Notes: generated by a model from the sequence alone, not told the origin. Positions 12,505 through 20,571 are shown, counted from the stretch's first letter. The stretch is 28,614 nt of DNA from DASPOF01 sp035626155 (GCA_035626155.1 DASPOF010000134.1:1-28614), one strand, 5' to 3'. Translations and numbers: made by a program.

Positions 12505-13725
12505 TCAGATGCTGGCAGTGGTCCCGCGATAGTAATGCTGCAAGATATCCTTGTAAGTCTTGCCCCGGTCTGCCATGACCGCGGCGCCGATCTGACACAG
12601 GCCGACGCCATGTCCCCAGCCGGCTCCTCTCAGAACAAAGTAGCCGGGTTCTTTGTCCACCACGAATGCCGAGCTGTAAAGATGGGTTTGCGATAGAGCG
12701 CGGCGAATCTCCAGTTCCTTACCGACGATGATGTAGTCGCGCTCACCGGTAATTTTCAGCCGATATATTCGTCCCGATGGCCCGCGGGCGAGCGCCTCCA
12801 GGTCGCGAATCGGACCGAGGTCCACGGCAAGCCTCGACCCGATCAATTCGGCGAGTTCCTCAGGTGTGTATGCGACCCGCCATCTGTAGAAATCGCGCGT
12901 CTCCTGATCGAATCCCGGCAGAATGCGCGACAGAAGATCCGAATCATTCGTACTGCAGTAAGCCGGCGGGCTGGACCGTATCCACGCCTCATGGTTGCCA
13001 GAAGGGGCCTTGGCCGAACCGTCGTAGACAGATACTAAATAGGGAATATCTTCGTCTTCCCAGGCGGTCGCATAACGTTCGGTAATCCCGCCGCAGCACT
13101 TGGAGAATCGGGCGTCGCAGATCGCGCCATCATATCGGAGAAACTCGCCGGCGGTCGCGCGAACCGCCTGGGCCGCAGCCGGCGAGAACGCTTTCGTGAT
13201 GCCCTGATAACGCTGGCAGTGGTCGTCGGCGCACACGTCGAAAGCCGCATGCGCTTCCCGGCCGTACCAGCGAACGACCTCGTGTGAGTCGCGGCGGCGA
13301 TTGCGCTCTGGTTCCGGGCGCGAGGGATTAGCTTTTGGGAACCAGAGCCAACTGCGCGAAATCACTGCGTGGGCCTTCAGCAGCTCGAGCGGGCATGATG
13401 CGCTCATCTCGGATGAAATGACGCTCGTGACGTACTCTTCGAGTGGAACATCGTTGATCGCGGTCAAACCGGCGTCGCGTTTGACGATGCGGAGAACCCC
13501 GCGAAATACCTGGCGCTCCTTGCGTTCCCAATGAAATCCGATTCCGATCGTGACCTCATCGAGAGAAAACGCGCACGATACCGGGTCCGATGGCGTAAGC
13601 GTGACTTCAGAGCCAAATCGGTATCGTCCGGACGGATAAGCCCTGCCGGAGGAATCAGCAAATCCGCCCGTCAATTCGACTTCAATGGCCGGACGTCCTT
13701 CAACCAGCCCCACGGATACGTTCAA
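12505..13725 (-). CDS. SpoIID/LytB-domain protein (lytic transglycosylase-like)
   Basis: This 406-aa protein has the SpoIID core: PLEEYVTSVISSEM with E106 at the catalytic position, CPLELLKAHAVISRSW, and the C-terminal GWGHGVGLCQIGAAVMA. SpoIID of spore formers cleaves peptidoglycan strands lacking stem peptides. A VCADDHCQRYQG segment matches the Cys/His zinc region known in SpoIID, and CCGG follows. Unlike SpoIID of spore formers, it has no N-terminal membrane anchor or signal peptide. It is the last gene of a five-gene operon; its ATG overlaps the stop of the DUF4922 gene by four bases (ATGA). Its role is likely muropeptide or glycan-strand processing inside the cell, as inferred from the operon. 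Confidence 0.88.
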   Translation of the reverse strand: MNVSVGLVEGRPAIEVELTGGFADSSGRAYPSGRYRFGSEVTLTPSDPVSCAFSLDEVTIGIGFHWERKERQVFRGVLRIVKRDAGLTAINDVPLEEYVTSVISSEMSASCPLELLKAHAVISRSWLWFPKANPSRPEPERNRRRDSHEVVRWYGREAHAAFDVCADDHCQRYQGITKAFSPAAAQAVRATAGEFLRYDGAICDARFSKCCGGITERYATAWEDEDIPYLVSVYDGSAKAPSGNHEAWIRSSPPAYCSTNDSDLLSRILPGFDQETRDFYRWRVAYTPEELAELIGSRLAVDLGPIRDLEALARGPSGRIYRLKITGERDYIIVGKELEIRRALSQTHLYSSAFVVDKEPGYFVLRGAGWGHGVGLCQIGAAVMADRGKTYKDILQHYYRGTTASI

Positions 13726-14615
13726 CGTCCGCTCTCCAGCTTTTCGGCGACTTCCCGAAATATACTGTCAGGCAAAGTAATCTCACGAAAGATTGCGGTG
13801 ATAGCATCACCCGTGATTCGTTCGAAATCCTTCTTGAGCGGCACGACAAACATTCCGCACAGATCGATCGTTGCCGGACTGACCGTCAGTTCGCCGGTGT
13901 GAAAGACCTCTGGCCGATGTTTTGCCCTGGGAAAGAGGTACGTGACCCACTCCCCGCTCTCATGAAAGACCGCAATGTTGACCAATGGTTCCGCACGTGC
14001 GCCAGTCGCCTCTGCGAGCAAGTCAATTGCGCGGTCCATTCGATCGATGAGAGTGGATCGATCCCGGCCGCGAAACAGGAACACATTCCTACTGTAATTC
14101 GGCACCGTGATGCCGGCGAGTCGGGCGGTGTCCTTCTCGATGGGGAAGAGCCCCCGAGAGCCAGCCTGAAAGTGCAAATGGTCCGGCGCCGAGGCTCCGC
14201 ACTCGGGACCGTTGTAGACGACGAAATAGCCGGGCAGGGCCGCGGCAAGGTCGAGCATGTTTCCGAACTGATCGGCGATACGCTGCAGGCAATGTTGTCT
14301 ATGGGCGATAGTCAGATGGCGATCCACGATCGGAAAGGGATTGCAGTAGATCGTGAACTCCTCGCCAAACTGCACGCCCTCTTCCTCCGGGGGAAGATTC
14401 CCGGGACACAGGAAGCAGGGCCGTTTCGCAATCGACTGCGGGTCGACGGACGCCGTTGTGCTGACCGCACGATGGGGAATGTGACATAAGAAGACGTCGG
14501 ACCAGCCGATCCGCACCGGGCGCATCTCCGCCTGCGAGAGGCCTTGAATGCCTTTCGCAAGCTGCGGCCATGCTTGAACTTGCCGCCGAAACAACTCTTC
14601 GAGTTTGCGGATCAC
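13722..14615 (-). CDS. DUF4922 HIT-like nucleotidylyltransferase/phosphorylase
   Basis: This 297-aa protein belongs to the DUF4922 family, related to galactose-1-phosphate uridylyltransferase and GDP-hexose phosphorylases. Visible motifs are CFLC (C67, C70), NPFPIVDRHLTIAH, YNGPECGASAPDHLHFQ (H146, H148, Q150 as the HxHxQ nucleotidyl-transfer motif) and a C-terminal domain ending in VVPLKKDFERI. It should transfer or split a nucleotide-sugar phosphate. The start is GTG at 14615, which overlaps the stop of the glycosyltransferase (GTGA), and family homology begins there (RKLEELFRRQV). A longer frame up to 14915 only runs through the glycosyltransferase. In Bacteroidota, DUF4922 genes occur beside SpoIID and glycosyltransferase genes, as here. 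Confidence 0.85.
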   Translation of the reverse strand: MIRKLEELFRRQVQAWPQLAKGIQGLSQAEMRPVRIGWSDVFLCHIPHRAVSTTASVDPQSIAKRPCFLCPGNLPPEEEGVQFGEEFTIYCNPFPIVDRHLTIAHRQHCLQRIADQFGNMLDLAAALPGYFVVYNGPECGASAPDHLHFQAGSRGLFPIEKDTARLAGITVPNYSRNVFLFRGRDRSTLIDRMDRAIDLLAEATGARAEPLVNIAVFHESGEWVTYLFPRAKHRPEVFHTGELTVSPATIDLCGMFVVPLKKDFERITGDAITAIFREITLPDSIFREVAEKLESGR

Positions 14616-15886
14616 GGCCGCATTCGGGCTTCGATTTCGATAGTGCGAAGCCAGTCCTTGTACAGATCGTATCGATTCGCAACGTTGAGCGGCAGGGCGG
14701 CGTCGCTGTTGCCTTCCCAGCGGCGGCAAAGATAGAGCGACTCGTAAATCCGGCCGATCTCGTAGTCGCGGCTGATGCGCAGCGCCACGGCGTAATCCTC
14801 GCCGTAGCTGACGTTGGGAAATCCGATACGGCGCACAATCGAGGTATTGAATGCGCGCGGCGCGCCGAGACCGTTGATACGCAGCGCATTGTTTCTTCCG
14901 TTCTCGCGGCTCCACTCACGATGGTCGATAAGACCGGGCGGAATCTCATTCAACGAGAAATCGACCATCGTGTATGAACCTATGACCATCGCATAAGGTC
15001 CCGCCTCGAGTTCGGCTACGATCCGCCAAAGGACGTCGCGATCGGCGTACAAGTCATCGGAATCGAGTTGAATAGCGTATTGTCCGCAATGCTCGGAGTA
15101 AATCGCCTCGTTCCAGCAGCCGCCGATTCCCAGGTCCCGGCGGTCGGGCACGATGTGTTTTAGCCGCGAGTCGCCAATAGCGCGCAGGATTTCGGTCGTC
15201 CGGTCGGTCGAATGGTTATCGACCACGATAACATTGAATTCGAACTCAGCGCGTTGCGCCAGCGCGCTTTGGACGGCGTCCAGGATCGTCCGGTCGCGAT
15301 TGCGAACGGGTATGACGACGCTGGCTTTGACGAGATATTTTTCCGGGGCAGCCGGAACGGCCTCGAATCGCGGCGGCAACCAGGCGCCGCTGCGCTTCAG
15401 ATGCGCGGTTGCGATGCGCTCCATCTCGATTTGGTACTCGCGATTGCGCGGGTCCACATAATCGAATTGCTTTTGGCCCGTCGGCCGCGAATCTGCGATC
15501 GCCGCGCTATACAACGGTTCGGGAATCCGCACGATGGCGTGTTGCTCCGAAATCCTCAGCCGCAGGTCGTATAGCGCTCCCCACCTGCACGTGCCGTCGA
15601 TTCCCGACTGACGCGCAGCGGGGACCGAGAGGGCGATCAGCGGGCCAAAGTCGAACGTGTCGCAGATGCTCCCGCGCTGGTAGTCGATGCGAGGATGGTC
15701 CTGTGAATCCGCGTAGACCCATCCGCAGCCGGTTTCACGTATCACCTGCGCCATCCGATCGAACATCCGCGGGCCGGGTTCTAGATCCACGCGCGGATCG
15801 CCTAAAAAGAGTACGTCGGAATCGGCAGCGTCGAGGAGCGCCTGAATCGTGGCAGATGAGTAATCCTTTGGATAGACGATTCTCAC
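14612..15886 (-). CDS. Double-domain family 2 glycosyltransferase
   Basis: This 424-aa cytoplasmic protein has two GT-A-like halves. Residues 1-180 are a degenerate half (LFLGDPRVDLEPG, WVYADSQDHPRIDYQRGS, DFGPLIALSV). Residues about 188-424 are a classical GT2 domain with ASVVIPVRNRDRTI, VIVVDNHSTDRT, QLDSDDLYADRD (DxD metal site) and the acceptor-side YGEDYAVALR. No membrane helix is seen. The degenerate first half may bind a second sugar or mediate pairing. It overlaps its upstream neighbour by four bases (ATGA at 15883-15886) and its downstream neighbour by GTGA, so the three products are likely made in fixed proportion. It probably adds a sugar in the same pathway as DUF4922, SpoIID and DUF1460. 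Confidence 0.85.
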   Translation of the reverse strand: MRIVYPKDYSSATIQALLDAADSDVLFLGDPRVDLEPGPRMFDRMAQVIRETGCGWVYADSQDHPRIDYQRGSICDTFDFGPLIALSVPAARQSGIDGTCRWGALYDLRLRISEQHAIVRIPEPLYSAAIADSRPTGQKQFDYVDPRNREYQIEMERIATAHLKRSGAWLPPRFEAVPAAPEKYLVKASVVIPVRNRDRTILDAVQSALAQRAEFEFNVIVVDNHSTDRTTEILRAIGDSRLKHIVPDRRDLGIGGCWNEAIYSEHCGQYAIQLDSDDLYADRDVLWRIVAELEAGPYAMVIGSYTMVDFSLNEIPPGLIDHREWSRENGRNNALRINGLGAPRAFNTSIVRRIGFPNVSYGEDYAVALRISRDYEIGRIYESLYLCRRWEGNSDAALPLNVANRYDLYKDWLRTIEIEARMRP

Positions 15887-16608
15887 GGTTCGATCCGCCG
15901 ATCGCTGCTGCCTTGCGGCCGCACCACGATTACGCCGGTCATCCGGTTTGCCTCGAGAAACTCGTTCAATTCCTGCTCCACGACAAAGCCCTGGCTGCGC
16001 GACGCGTGGCGCAAGAGAACTTCATTGCGATCGCGCGCGATGATCCCGGCATGAAACATATCAAGATGCTTGCGAGTGGAAACGAAAAAAATCAGGTCAC
16101 CGTCGCGCAAATACGCTGAGAGGCGACTCGCTGCCCGCTTCGGCACGCATTTCAGGCGAGTGCGCATTGGAGGAAGTCCGGGCACGGTGTTCAAAACACG
16201 TTCCCTGCTGACTGTCGGGAGCGCCCGCGGTGAGAGGGGCCGAAGGATTCCTTCGCGGACATTGTTGCGAATCCAGGCCGTCATGTAGTGATTGCGCCGC
16301 TCCCATTGAATGCGGCCGCGATGATAGCGAATCCTCCGCAGCGACTCGATAAAGTCATCGACTGTACTTGCGCGCGCGAGCGCCAGAACTGTCTCGATGT
16401 ACGTTACACAATCGAACGCGCCGAGCGAGGCCGTGAATACTTCGGCGGTATCGGCCGATCCAATCAGCGGATTCGATTTGTAAGGACGTCCAAGAAAGTG
16501 GCGGGAGAAGAAGCCAATTCGGCTCGTGAGCGATCGGTCACGCTTTGCTTTCAATAGAAGCCGTTCCACGCCTCGCCGGCTGAGTCGTGTTGGTTGCGCG
16601 TGCTGCAT
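15883..16608 (-). CDS. DUF1460 family amidase-like (NlpC/P60-type) protein
   Basis: This 241-aa protein fits DUF1460, the N-acetylmuramoyl-L-alanine amidase-like branch of papain-fold peptidases. FDCVTYIETVLALA gives the probable nucleophile C67, HLDMFHAGII gives H186 and LLRHAS gives H201. ALPTVSRERVLNTVPGL and DGDLIFFVS are also family-typical. Members cut the bond between muramic acid and the peptide, or small muropeptides, in cell-wall turnover. Most relatives are exported lipoproteins; here the start MQHAQPTRLSRRGVERL has no signal peptide, so the protein is predicted to be cytoplasmic. It lies 15 bp after the DOMON-like gene and overlaps the glycosyltransferase by four bases. Confidence 0.85.
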   Translation of the reverse strand: MQHAQPTRLSRRGVERLLLKAKRDRSLTSRIGFFSRHFLGRPYKSNPLIGSADTAEVFTASLGAFDCVTYIETVLALARASTVDDFIESLRRIRYHRGRIQWERRNHYMTAWIRNNVREGILRPLSPRALPTVSRERVLNTVPGLPPMRTRLKCVPKRAASRLSAYLRDGDLIFFVSTRKHLDMFHAGIIARDRNEVLLRHASRSQGFVVEQELNEFLEANRMTGVIVVRPQGSSDRRIEP

Positions 16609-16623
16609 CAGAACGGCCGAAAG

Positions 16624-17190
16624 TTACGAGTTCGAGTGTGGCGGCCTAAGCAGCAGAGCGAACCCGTTGGCATCATGAAAATCCGGCTTGTCCGATAGAT
16701 GGCGGAGCGCCCAGTGGGAGATGCCGTCGTCGGCTTCGATGACCGCCGAGAGCCCGATGCTTAGCGGAGCACGCGCATGGACCGGGGACAGGAGATCGAG
16801 TTGAACTATGGCATCGAGCTCGAGCCGAGTCTCAGTACGTCTCACGGCAATGCGCGGACACGTCGATTCGTTCGAGACGGGACCGCCATTGCGATAATCA
16901 TGAAAGGCGTAAACCGCCCAATCACCGGAAGGTGCGAAATTGAACTCGTGGTATGCCTGTTGCCCTTCCACTGCGATGAAGGCTTCGAAGCAGGTGTGAC
17001 GCCACAGTTCGGTCGCGATGCGCGGTACGCCCGGCACAGGCAGGCGGATTCGGGACATATCTCCGTCGAGACGGAAGGTCATCCGGAGCGCGCCGTCCCC
17101 CGAGTGGCGAACCAGCGCGTGGATGGCGCGGACCGCCTCAGGACGCGCCGACGGATGACACCTGAGGTCGATCCACATTTCGGCGGTCAT
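16624..17190 (-). CDS. DOMON-like beta-sandwich protein
   Basis: This 188-aa protein resembles the DOMON-like (CBM9-related) family: MTAEMWIDLRCHPSARPEA, LRMTFRLDGDMSRIRLP, LWRHTCFEAFIA, YHEFNFAPSGDWAVYAFHDYR and a final SHWALRHLSDKPDFHDANGF. The fold is a single beta-sandwich that may bind a sugar or heme-like ligand; no catalytic residues are evident. No signal peptide is seen. It is the first gene of the SpoIID-containing operon, preceded by the palindrome at 17215-17284. A carbohydrate-binding role in the pathway is inference. Confidence 0.8.
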   Translation of the reverse strand: MTAEMWIDLRCHPSARPEAVRAIHALVRHSGDGALRMTFRLDGDMSRIRLPVPGVPRIATELWRHTCFEAFIAVEGQQAYHEFNFAPSGDWAVYAFHDYRNGGPVSNESTCPRIAVRRTETRLELDAIVQLDLLSPVHARAPLSIGLSAVIEADDGISHWALRHLSDKPDFHDANGFALLLRPPHSNS

Positions 17191-17214
17191 AACGGGCTTC
17201 GCGGGCGATGAGTT

Positions 17215-17284
17215 CCTAGCAGGATGTTGAGACCACAGGCCGGTCGGGCTGCGAGGTTCTCGCTTTTCTCAACATCCTGCTAGG
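17215..17284 (-). repeat. 70-bp dispersed palindromic repeat, copy 2
   Basis: The termini CCTAGCAGGATGTTGAG (17215-17231) and CTCAACATCCTGCTAGG (17268-17284) are perfect 17-bp inverted repeats. The reverse complement aligns over all 70 bp with 185-254 (55 identities, no gap). The TAG stop of the MFS gene is part of this repeat, and the repeat stands between the MFS gene and the DOMON-led operon. It could end or attenuate transcription between them. Confidence 0.8.
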
Positions 17285-18680
17285 CGCCCCCCGCCTGACT
17301 CAGTGCCGCAGCGGCATCCTCGGGCGCCTGCGCCGTCGATTGCGCGAACTTATAGAATGGGCCGCGCGAGAGCGCCATCGCGACGATATAGAACACTATG
17401 CCGCCCGCGCATACCTTGATCCAGCTTGCCCAGCCGTAACGCGAAACGACGTAGAGCGAGAGCGGTGACATTCCCACTCCCCACACCCGCCCGACCAGGT
17501 TAAAGAAGGCCCACCCGGTCGCCTGAAGCGCAGGCGAGATTTCCTCGAGAGTCTCGGAGTACTGCGCAGCCCACGGGATATAGGCCATCGCCATACACGC
17601 TCCCAGTATCGCCGCCAGCCAGGCGAGCGTGCGCTCGGGAGGCGTGTGACCGAAGAACGGAATCCAGTAGATCGTGATAATCGTCGAAAGAATTGCGCCG
17701 AAGATCGCGATCGGCTTGCGGATTTGGAGCCGGTCCGAGACCCAGCCAAACACAATCAGCGAGGCCGCGTCCGCCAGCCAGAAATTCGCGTTGAGGCGCG
17801 CGGCATCTCCCGGACTGTAATGGAATGCCTCGGAGAACATCAGCGGACCCAGCGTGGTGACCATCATGTAAAACATCAGGAAGGCCATGACCCCGATCGC
17901 CAGCAGCCACACTTCGGCGTGGCTGAGCAGCCGCGCGTACGCATCGCGCACGCCCGATGGCAGGTTCTCCGGCGCCGGATGCTTCTTTCCTTGCGCCTCG
18001 CGCTCGGCCATCTCGCTGCGGAACACCTCCATTCGCAGCTCAGGGCTCAGATCGCTCAGCCAGAACAGGATGGGGAGGAACATAGCGATCGACAGGCAGC
18101 CGGTGATCCAGAACTGCGATTGCCAGGTGTGGTAGATCGGCAGCGTCTTGCCCGCGACGAAGTTTACCAGCCAGTTTGAGCCTACCGGCCCGATCGTGAA
18201 CAGCGCGAAGGCAAGTGCGCGGCTGACCCGCGGCGACATGTCGCGCACCAGCGCAGCAATCGCGCCCGCGATTAGCCCGCCGATGATCCCCATCGAGTAG
18301 CGCACGACCAGGAACGTCGGGATGTTTGTGATGAACAGGTTGGCGAACACCAGGACGGTCAGGACGGCCAGGCAGCCATCGATCACCACGACGCGCCCGT
18401 AGCGATCGGCAAGCGGACCGCCGTAGACGGCCGCGATCGCGCCGACCGGCACGCCGAAGCTCAAGAAAAAGCCGTATTGGATCTTGCTCAGGTGCAGGTA
18501 GGGCAACATCAAGGGCAGCACCGGCGCAAGATGAAACTCGTAGCTGGCCAACACGCTGGCGAGCATCGTGAGTATCAGCAGGCCCCATCGCTTGGTGCCG
18601 TGCGGATAGTGCGTCAGCGTGCGCCTGCGGACGAATGCGCCGATCCAGCCTTCATTCGGAATCGCCTGCTCTGTCGTCAT
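17280..18680 (-). CDS. MFS transporter
   Basis: This 466-aa integral membrane protein has about twelve predicted helices in two halves. The signature GPLADRYGRVVVIDG lies in the loop between helices 2 and 3. A charged cytoplasmic loop (MEVFRSEMAEREAQGKKH) lies in the middle, followed by WVSDRLQIRKPIAIFG, the corresponding motif of the second half. The branch looks like metabolite:H+ symporters (sugar/organic-acid type); the substrate is unclear, and it is not an obvious AmpG. ATG 18680 follows GGGGAAAGAAAC, a good ribosome binding site, so the in-frame ATG at 18707 is not used. Its stop codon TAG and the end of its C-terminus come from the palindromic repeat, so the tail may have been cut by that insertion. 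Confidence 0.85.
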   Translation of the reverse strand: MTTEQAIPNEGWIGAFVRRRTLTHYPHGTKRWGLLILTMLASVLASYEFHLAPVLPLMLPYLHLSKIQYGFFLSFGVPVGAIAAVYGGPLADRYGRVVVIDGCLAVLTVLVFANLFITNIPTFLVVRYSMGIIGGLIAGAIAALVRDMSPRVSRALAFALFTIGPVGSNWLVNFVAGKTLPIYHTWQSQFWITGCLSIAMFLPILFWLSDLSPELRMEVFRSEMAEREAQGKKHPAPENLPSGVRDAYARLLSHAEVWLLAIGVMAFLMFYMMVTTLGPLMFSEAFHYSPGDAARLNANFWLADAASLIVFGWVSDRLQIRKPIAIFGAILSTIITIYWIPFFGHTPPERTLAWLAAILGACMAMAYIPWAAQYSETLEEISPALQATGWAFFNLVGRVWGVGMSPLSLYVVSRYGWASWIKVCAGGIVFYIVAMALSRGPFYKFAQSTAQAPEDAAAALSQAGGA

Positions 18681-19033
18681 GTTTCTTTCCCCAGAAATCG
18701 GCGGCACAGGCCGCGCAGTCAGTGGCGCGTCTCGGAAATATCAGGAATGCCGGCTATGTTTCCCCCGGTTTTGGTCTCCGAAGCTTCGGCGTGGAATTTC
18801 CTTTTGGACCGTTAGTCCAGAGAGCATATAAAGCAATTCCCCGCCTTAAAGCAAAATGCCTGGCGCGTTCGCCTTCGCGCGCCAAAGCCGCGTCATCTGC
18901 TGTGCGACGACGGCGCTCCACCCCCCGCTTGCCTTGCTTTCTGAATCGCGCTAACTGTCCGTTGAATTAGTCAGGATTTGTCCAACACGCGGGATGGCGC
19001 TGGCGTGAGCGCCGTTCCAAGGAGAAGTTGGCG
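18681..19033. other. Intergenic region between divergent genes
   Basis: This stretch lies between the MFS gene (minus) and the 29-aa peptide (plus). It has a hairpin-forming GGCGCG...CGCGCC pair and, near 18994-19011, GGCGCT-GGCGTG-AGCGCC, a 6-bp stem just before the ribosome binding site of the small peptide. Open frames here lack start signals and I call none. Promoters for both neighbours are expected, but I cannot place them with confidence. Confidence 0.4.
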
Positions 19034-19123
19034 ATGGCGAAAATGGCGGTTTTCGTCGTCCTGGCAGTTGCCATTACAGTCGGAGCTCTTGCAATAGCGG
19101 GCATCCTCGGCGGCAGCCTCTAA
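19034..19123 (+). CDS. 29-aa single-TM peptide
   Basis: The frame reads MAKMAVFVVLAVAITVGALA followed by IAGILGGSL and stop. Nearly the whole peptide is one membrane helix, with a Lys at position 3 and a Gly-rich end, as in many small bacterial membrane proteins that attach to larger complexes. AAGGAG (19019-19024) with nine bases to the ATG is a strong ribosome binding site, and a 6-bp stem lies just upstream. Downstream, GCCCTC-GTCT-GAGGGC (19134-19149) can form a terminator-like hairpin without a T-run. No homologue is recognised and the gene stands alone. Translation is likely from the signals alone; the role is unknown. Confidence 0.55.
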   Translation: MAKMAVFVVLAVAITVGALAIAGILGGSL

Positions 19124-19133
19124 CGCTGCAGCC

Positions 19134-19149
19134 GCCCTCGTCTGAGGGC
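19134..19149 (+). terminator. Small hairpin after the 29-aa peptide
   Basis: GCCCTC and GAGGGC pair perfectly around GTCT, 10 bp after the stop codon at 19123. No T-run follows, so termination is uncertain. Confidence 0.3.
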
Positions 19150-19293
19150 ATCCGCGCTCTGACTGCCTTGTACCGGCCCAAGAAACCGGAGCGCGGTAGA
19201 CTACGCCTCATCCCCGGTGGGCGCCGCAAGTCGCGGGAATTCATCGAACCCCCGGAATAATCGAACGAAATTCCGCTGGCGGGCGCCTATCCC

Positions 19294-20127
19294 TCAGCTC
19301 GATTTGCGAGCGGTCTGAGGCCCGATGCCGCTAAGCTCGGCTTCGCGCGACTGCCCACCCGACCCGACGAACTCCTGCATCCGATTCCTCGCCGCAGGCG
19401 TCGAGACCGATTTCCAGAACAGGTGCTCCTCTTCGGTCAGACCCTCCGCGATCGGCACCTCGCCTGCGATCACCGACTGTTTGCACAGCGCGATAGTTTC
19501 GGCCGGGAACGACGCGATTCGGTACGCGAGGCGCTCGACGAACGGCCCGAGTTCGGCGGGCGGAAGCGCGCGATTCACGTAGCCGTAGCGCTCCGCGATG
19601 TCGGCGGGAAAATCTTCGCCGCTCAGGATCACCTCGAGCGCGCGCGCCCGGCCAATGATCCGCGGCAGCCGCTGCGTGCCGCCTCCGCCCGGGATGATTC
19701 CCACGGAGACCTCGGGCTGCGCGAGCACCGCTTTGCCGAGCGCGGCGAAGCGCATGTCCAATCCGAGCAGGAACTCGCTGCCGCCCCCGCGAGCGCGGCC
19801 CTCGATCTGGCCGATCGTCGCCTTGGGCATCGTGCGGAACCGATCGACCATCTGATCGAAGGGTCCGGGCTCTTTGGCTCGCGGCGGCGGCTGCGATGGT
19901 CCCGCCAGGATCATGTTGACGTCGGCATGGGCGATGAAGAACTCGGGGTCGGCGCTCTTGAAAACCACGACCCGGACTTCGGGATCGGCCTCGAGTTCGG
20001 CGCCGGCGCGCGCGAGATCCTGCACCAGGTTCAGGTCGAGCAGGTTCATCGGCGGATGGTCGATCGTGACCCACGCCACGCCGCGATCGATTTGGAACCT
20101 CAGGCAGTTGTAACCCTGGTATGGCAT
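19294..20127 (-). CDS. Enoyl-CoA hydratase/isomerase (crotonase) family protein
   Basis: This 277-aa cytoplasmic protein has the crotonase oxyanion-hole region and both glutamate segments: GRARGGGSEFLLGLDMRFAA and QPEVSVGIIPGGGGTQRLPR. The N-terminal VAWVTIDHPPMNLLD and the helical C-terminus agree with the family (about 260 aa). It should hydrate or isomerise an enoyl-CoA, or act on a related thioester. ATG 20127 follows GGAGGAAACACG; the longer in-frame start at 20163 has no binding site. It lies 54 bp downstream of the EthD gene on the same strand, so both may be one transcript. Confidence 0.88.
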   Translation of the reverse strand: MPYQGYNCLRFQIDRGVAWVTIDHPPMNLLDLNLVQDLARAGAELEADPEVRVVVFKSADPEFFIAHADVNMILAGPSQPPPRAKEPGPFDQMVDRFRTMPKATIGQIEGRARGGGSEFLLGLDMRFAALGKAVLAQPEVSVGIIPGGGGTQRLPRIIGRARALEVILSGEDFPADIAERYGYVNRALPPAELGPFVERLAYRIASFPAETIALCKQSVIAGEVPIAEGLTEEEHLFWKSVSTPAARNRMQEFVGSGGQSREAELSGIGPQTARKSS

Positions 20128-20181
20128 CGTGTTTCCTCCGCCGAGACGCTCGCGCGCGGCCAACAGTCAGGTCCAAAGGCG

Positions 20182-20571
20182 TCAGCGCGCACCCCCGGTG
20201 TAATCGAAAATCGTGTGCTCTTCGGTCATGAAGATGGTCGAGCGCTTGAGGTCGATGAAGCGCGCCTCATCCTCGAGCAGCGCGCGCGACGCGGCCTGAC
20301 CCTCGGGCGTGGCGGAGCCGGCGGCTAAATCCTCGGGGCTGTTCCACCAGACTTCGGTGATGCCGTCGCAGGGCTCGCCCATCCCGCGCCTTTGCGCGTT
20401 CTGACGCGCCTCCTCCATCGGCACCATCGTGTGGCTCTGGACGTATTTGGCGGCGCGGATCGCCTTTGCGAAGCTGCGCACGAGCGGCCCGTGCTTTTCG
20501 AGCCAGTACTTGTGGAAGTCCGCTTCCGAAACGTCGGCGCGACGGTGAACGACGTAAACGAGTTTGATCAT
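20182..20571 (-). CDS. EthD domain-containing protein
   Basis: This 129-aa dimeric alpha/beta-barrel (ferredoxin-like) protein starts MIKLVYVVHRRADVSEADFH and has KYWLEKHGPLV, the EthD/YciI-like motif. EthD proteins accompany ether or aromatic catabolism and polyketide ring enzymes; most have no defined reaction. The start at 20571 follows GGGGGAGAATTGCC. It probably forms an operon with the crotonase gene and is divergent from the cupin gene (111 bp). Confidence 0.85.
   Translation of the reverse strand: MIKLVYVVHRRADVSEADFHKYWLEKHGPLVRSFAKAIRAAKYVQSHTMVPMEEARQNAQRRGMGEPCDGITEVWWNSPEDLAAGSATPEGQAASRALLEDEARFIDLKRSTIFMTEEHTIFDYTGGAR

Noticed and set aside
14616..14915. N-terminal extension of the DUF4922 protein
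   Set aside because: It lies inside the glycosyltransferase and is Arg-rich. Family homology begins at the coupled GTG at 14615.
17396..18588. Several long frames antisense or out of frame in the MFS gene
   Set aside because: They are shadows of a G/C-rich coding sequence with strong third-position bias.
19331..20328. Long frames overlapping the crotonase gene on both strands (281-301 aa)
   Set aside because: Arg- and Asp-rich mirror frames. Only 19294-20127 has family motifs and a ribosome binding site.
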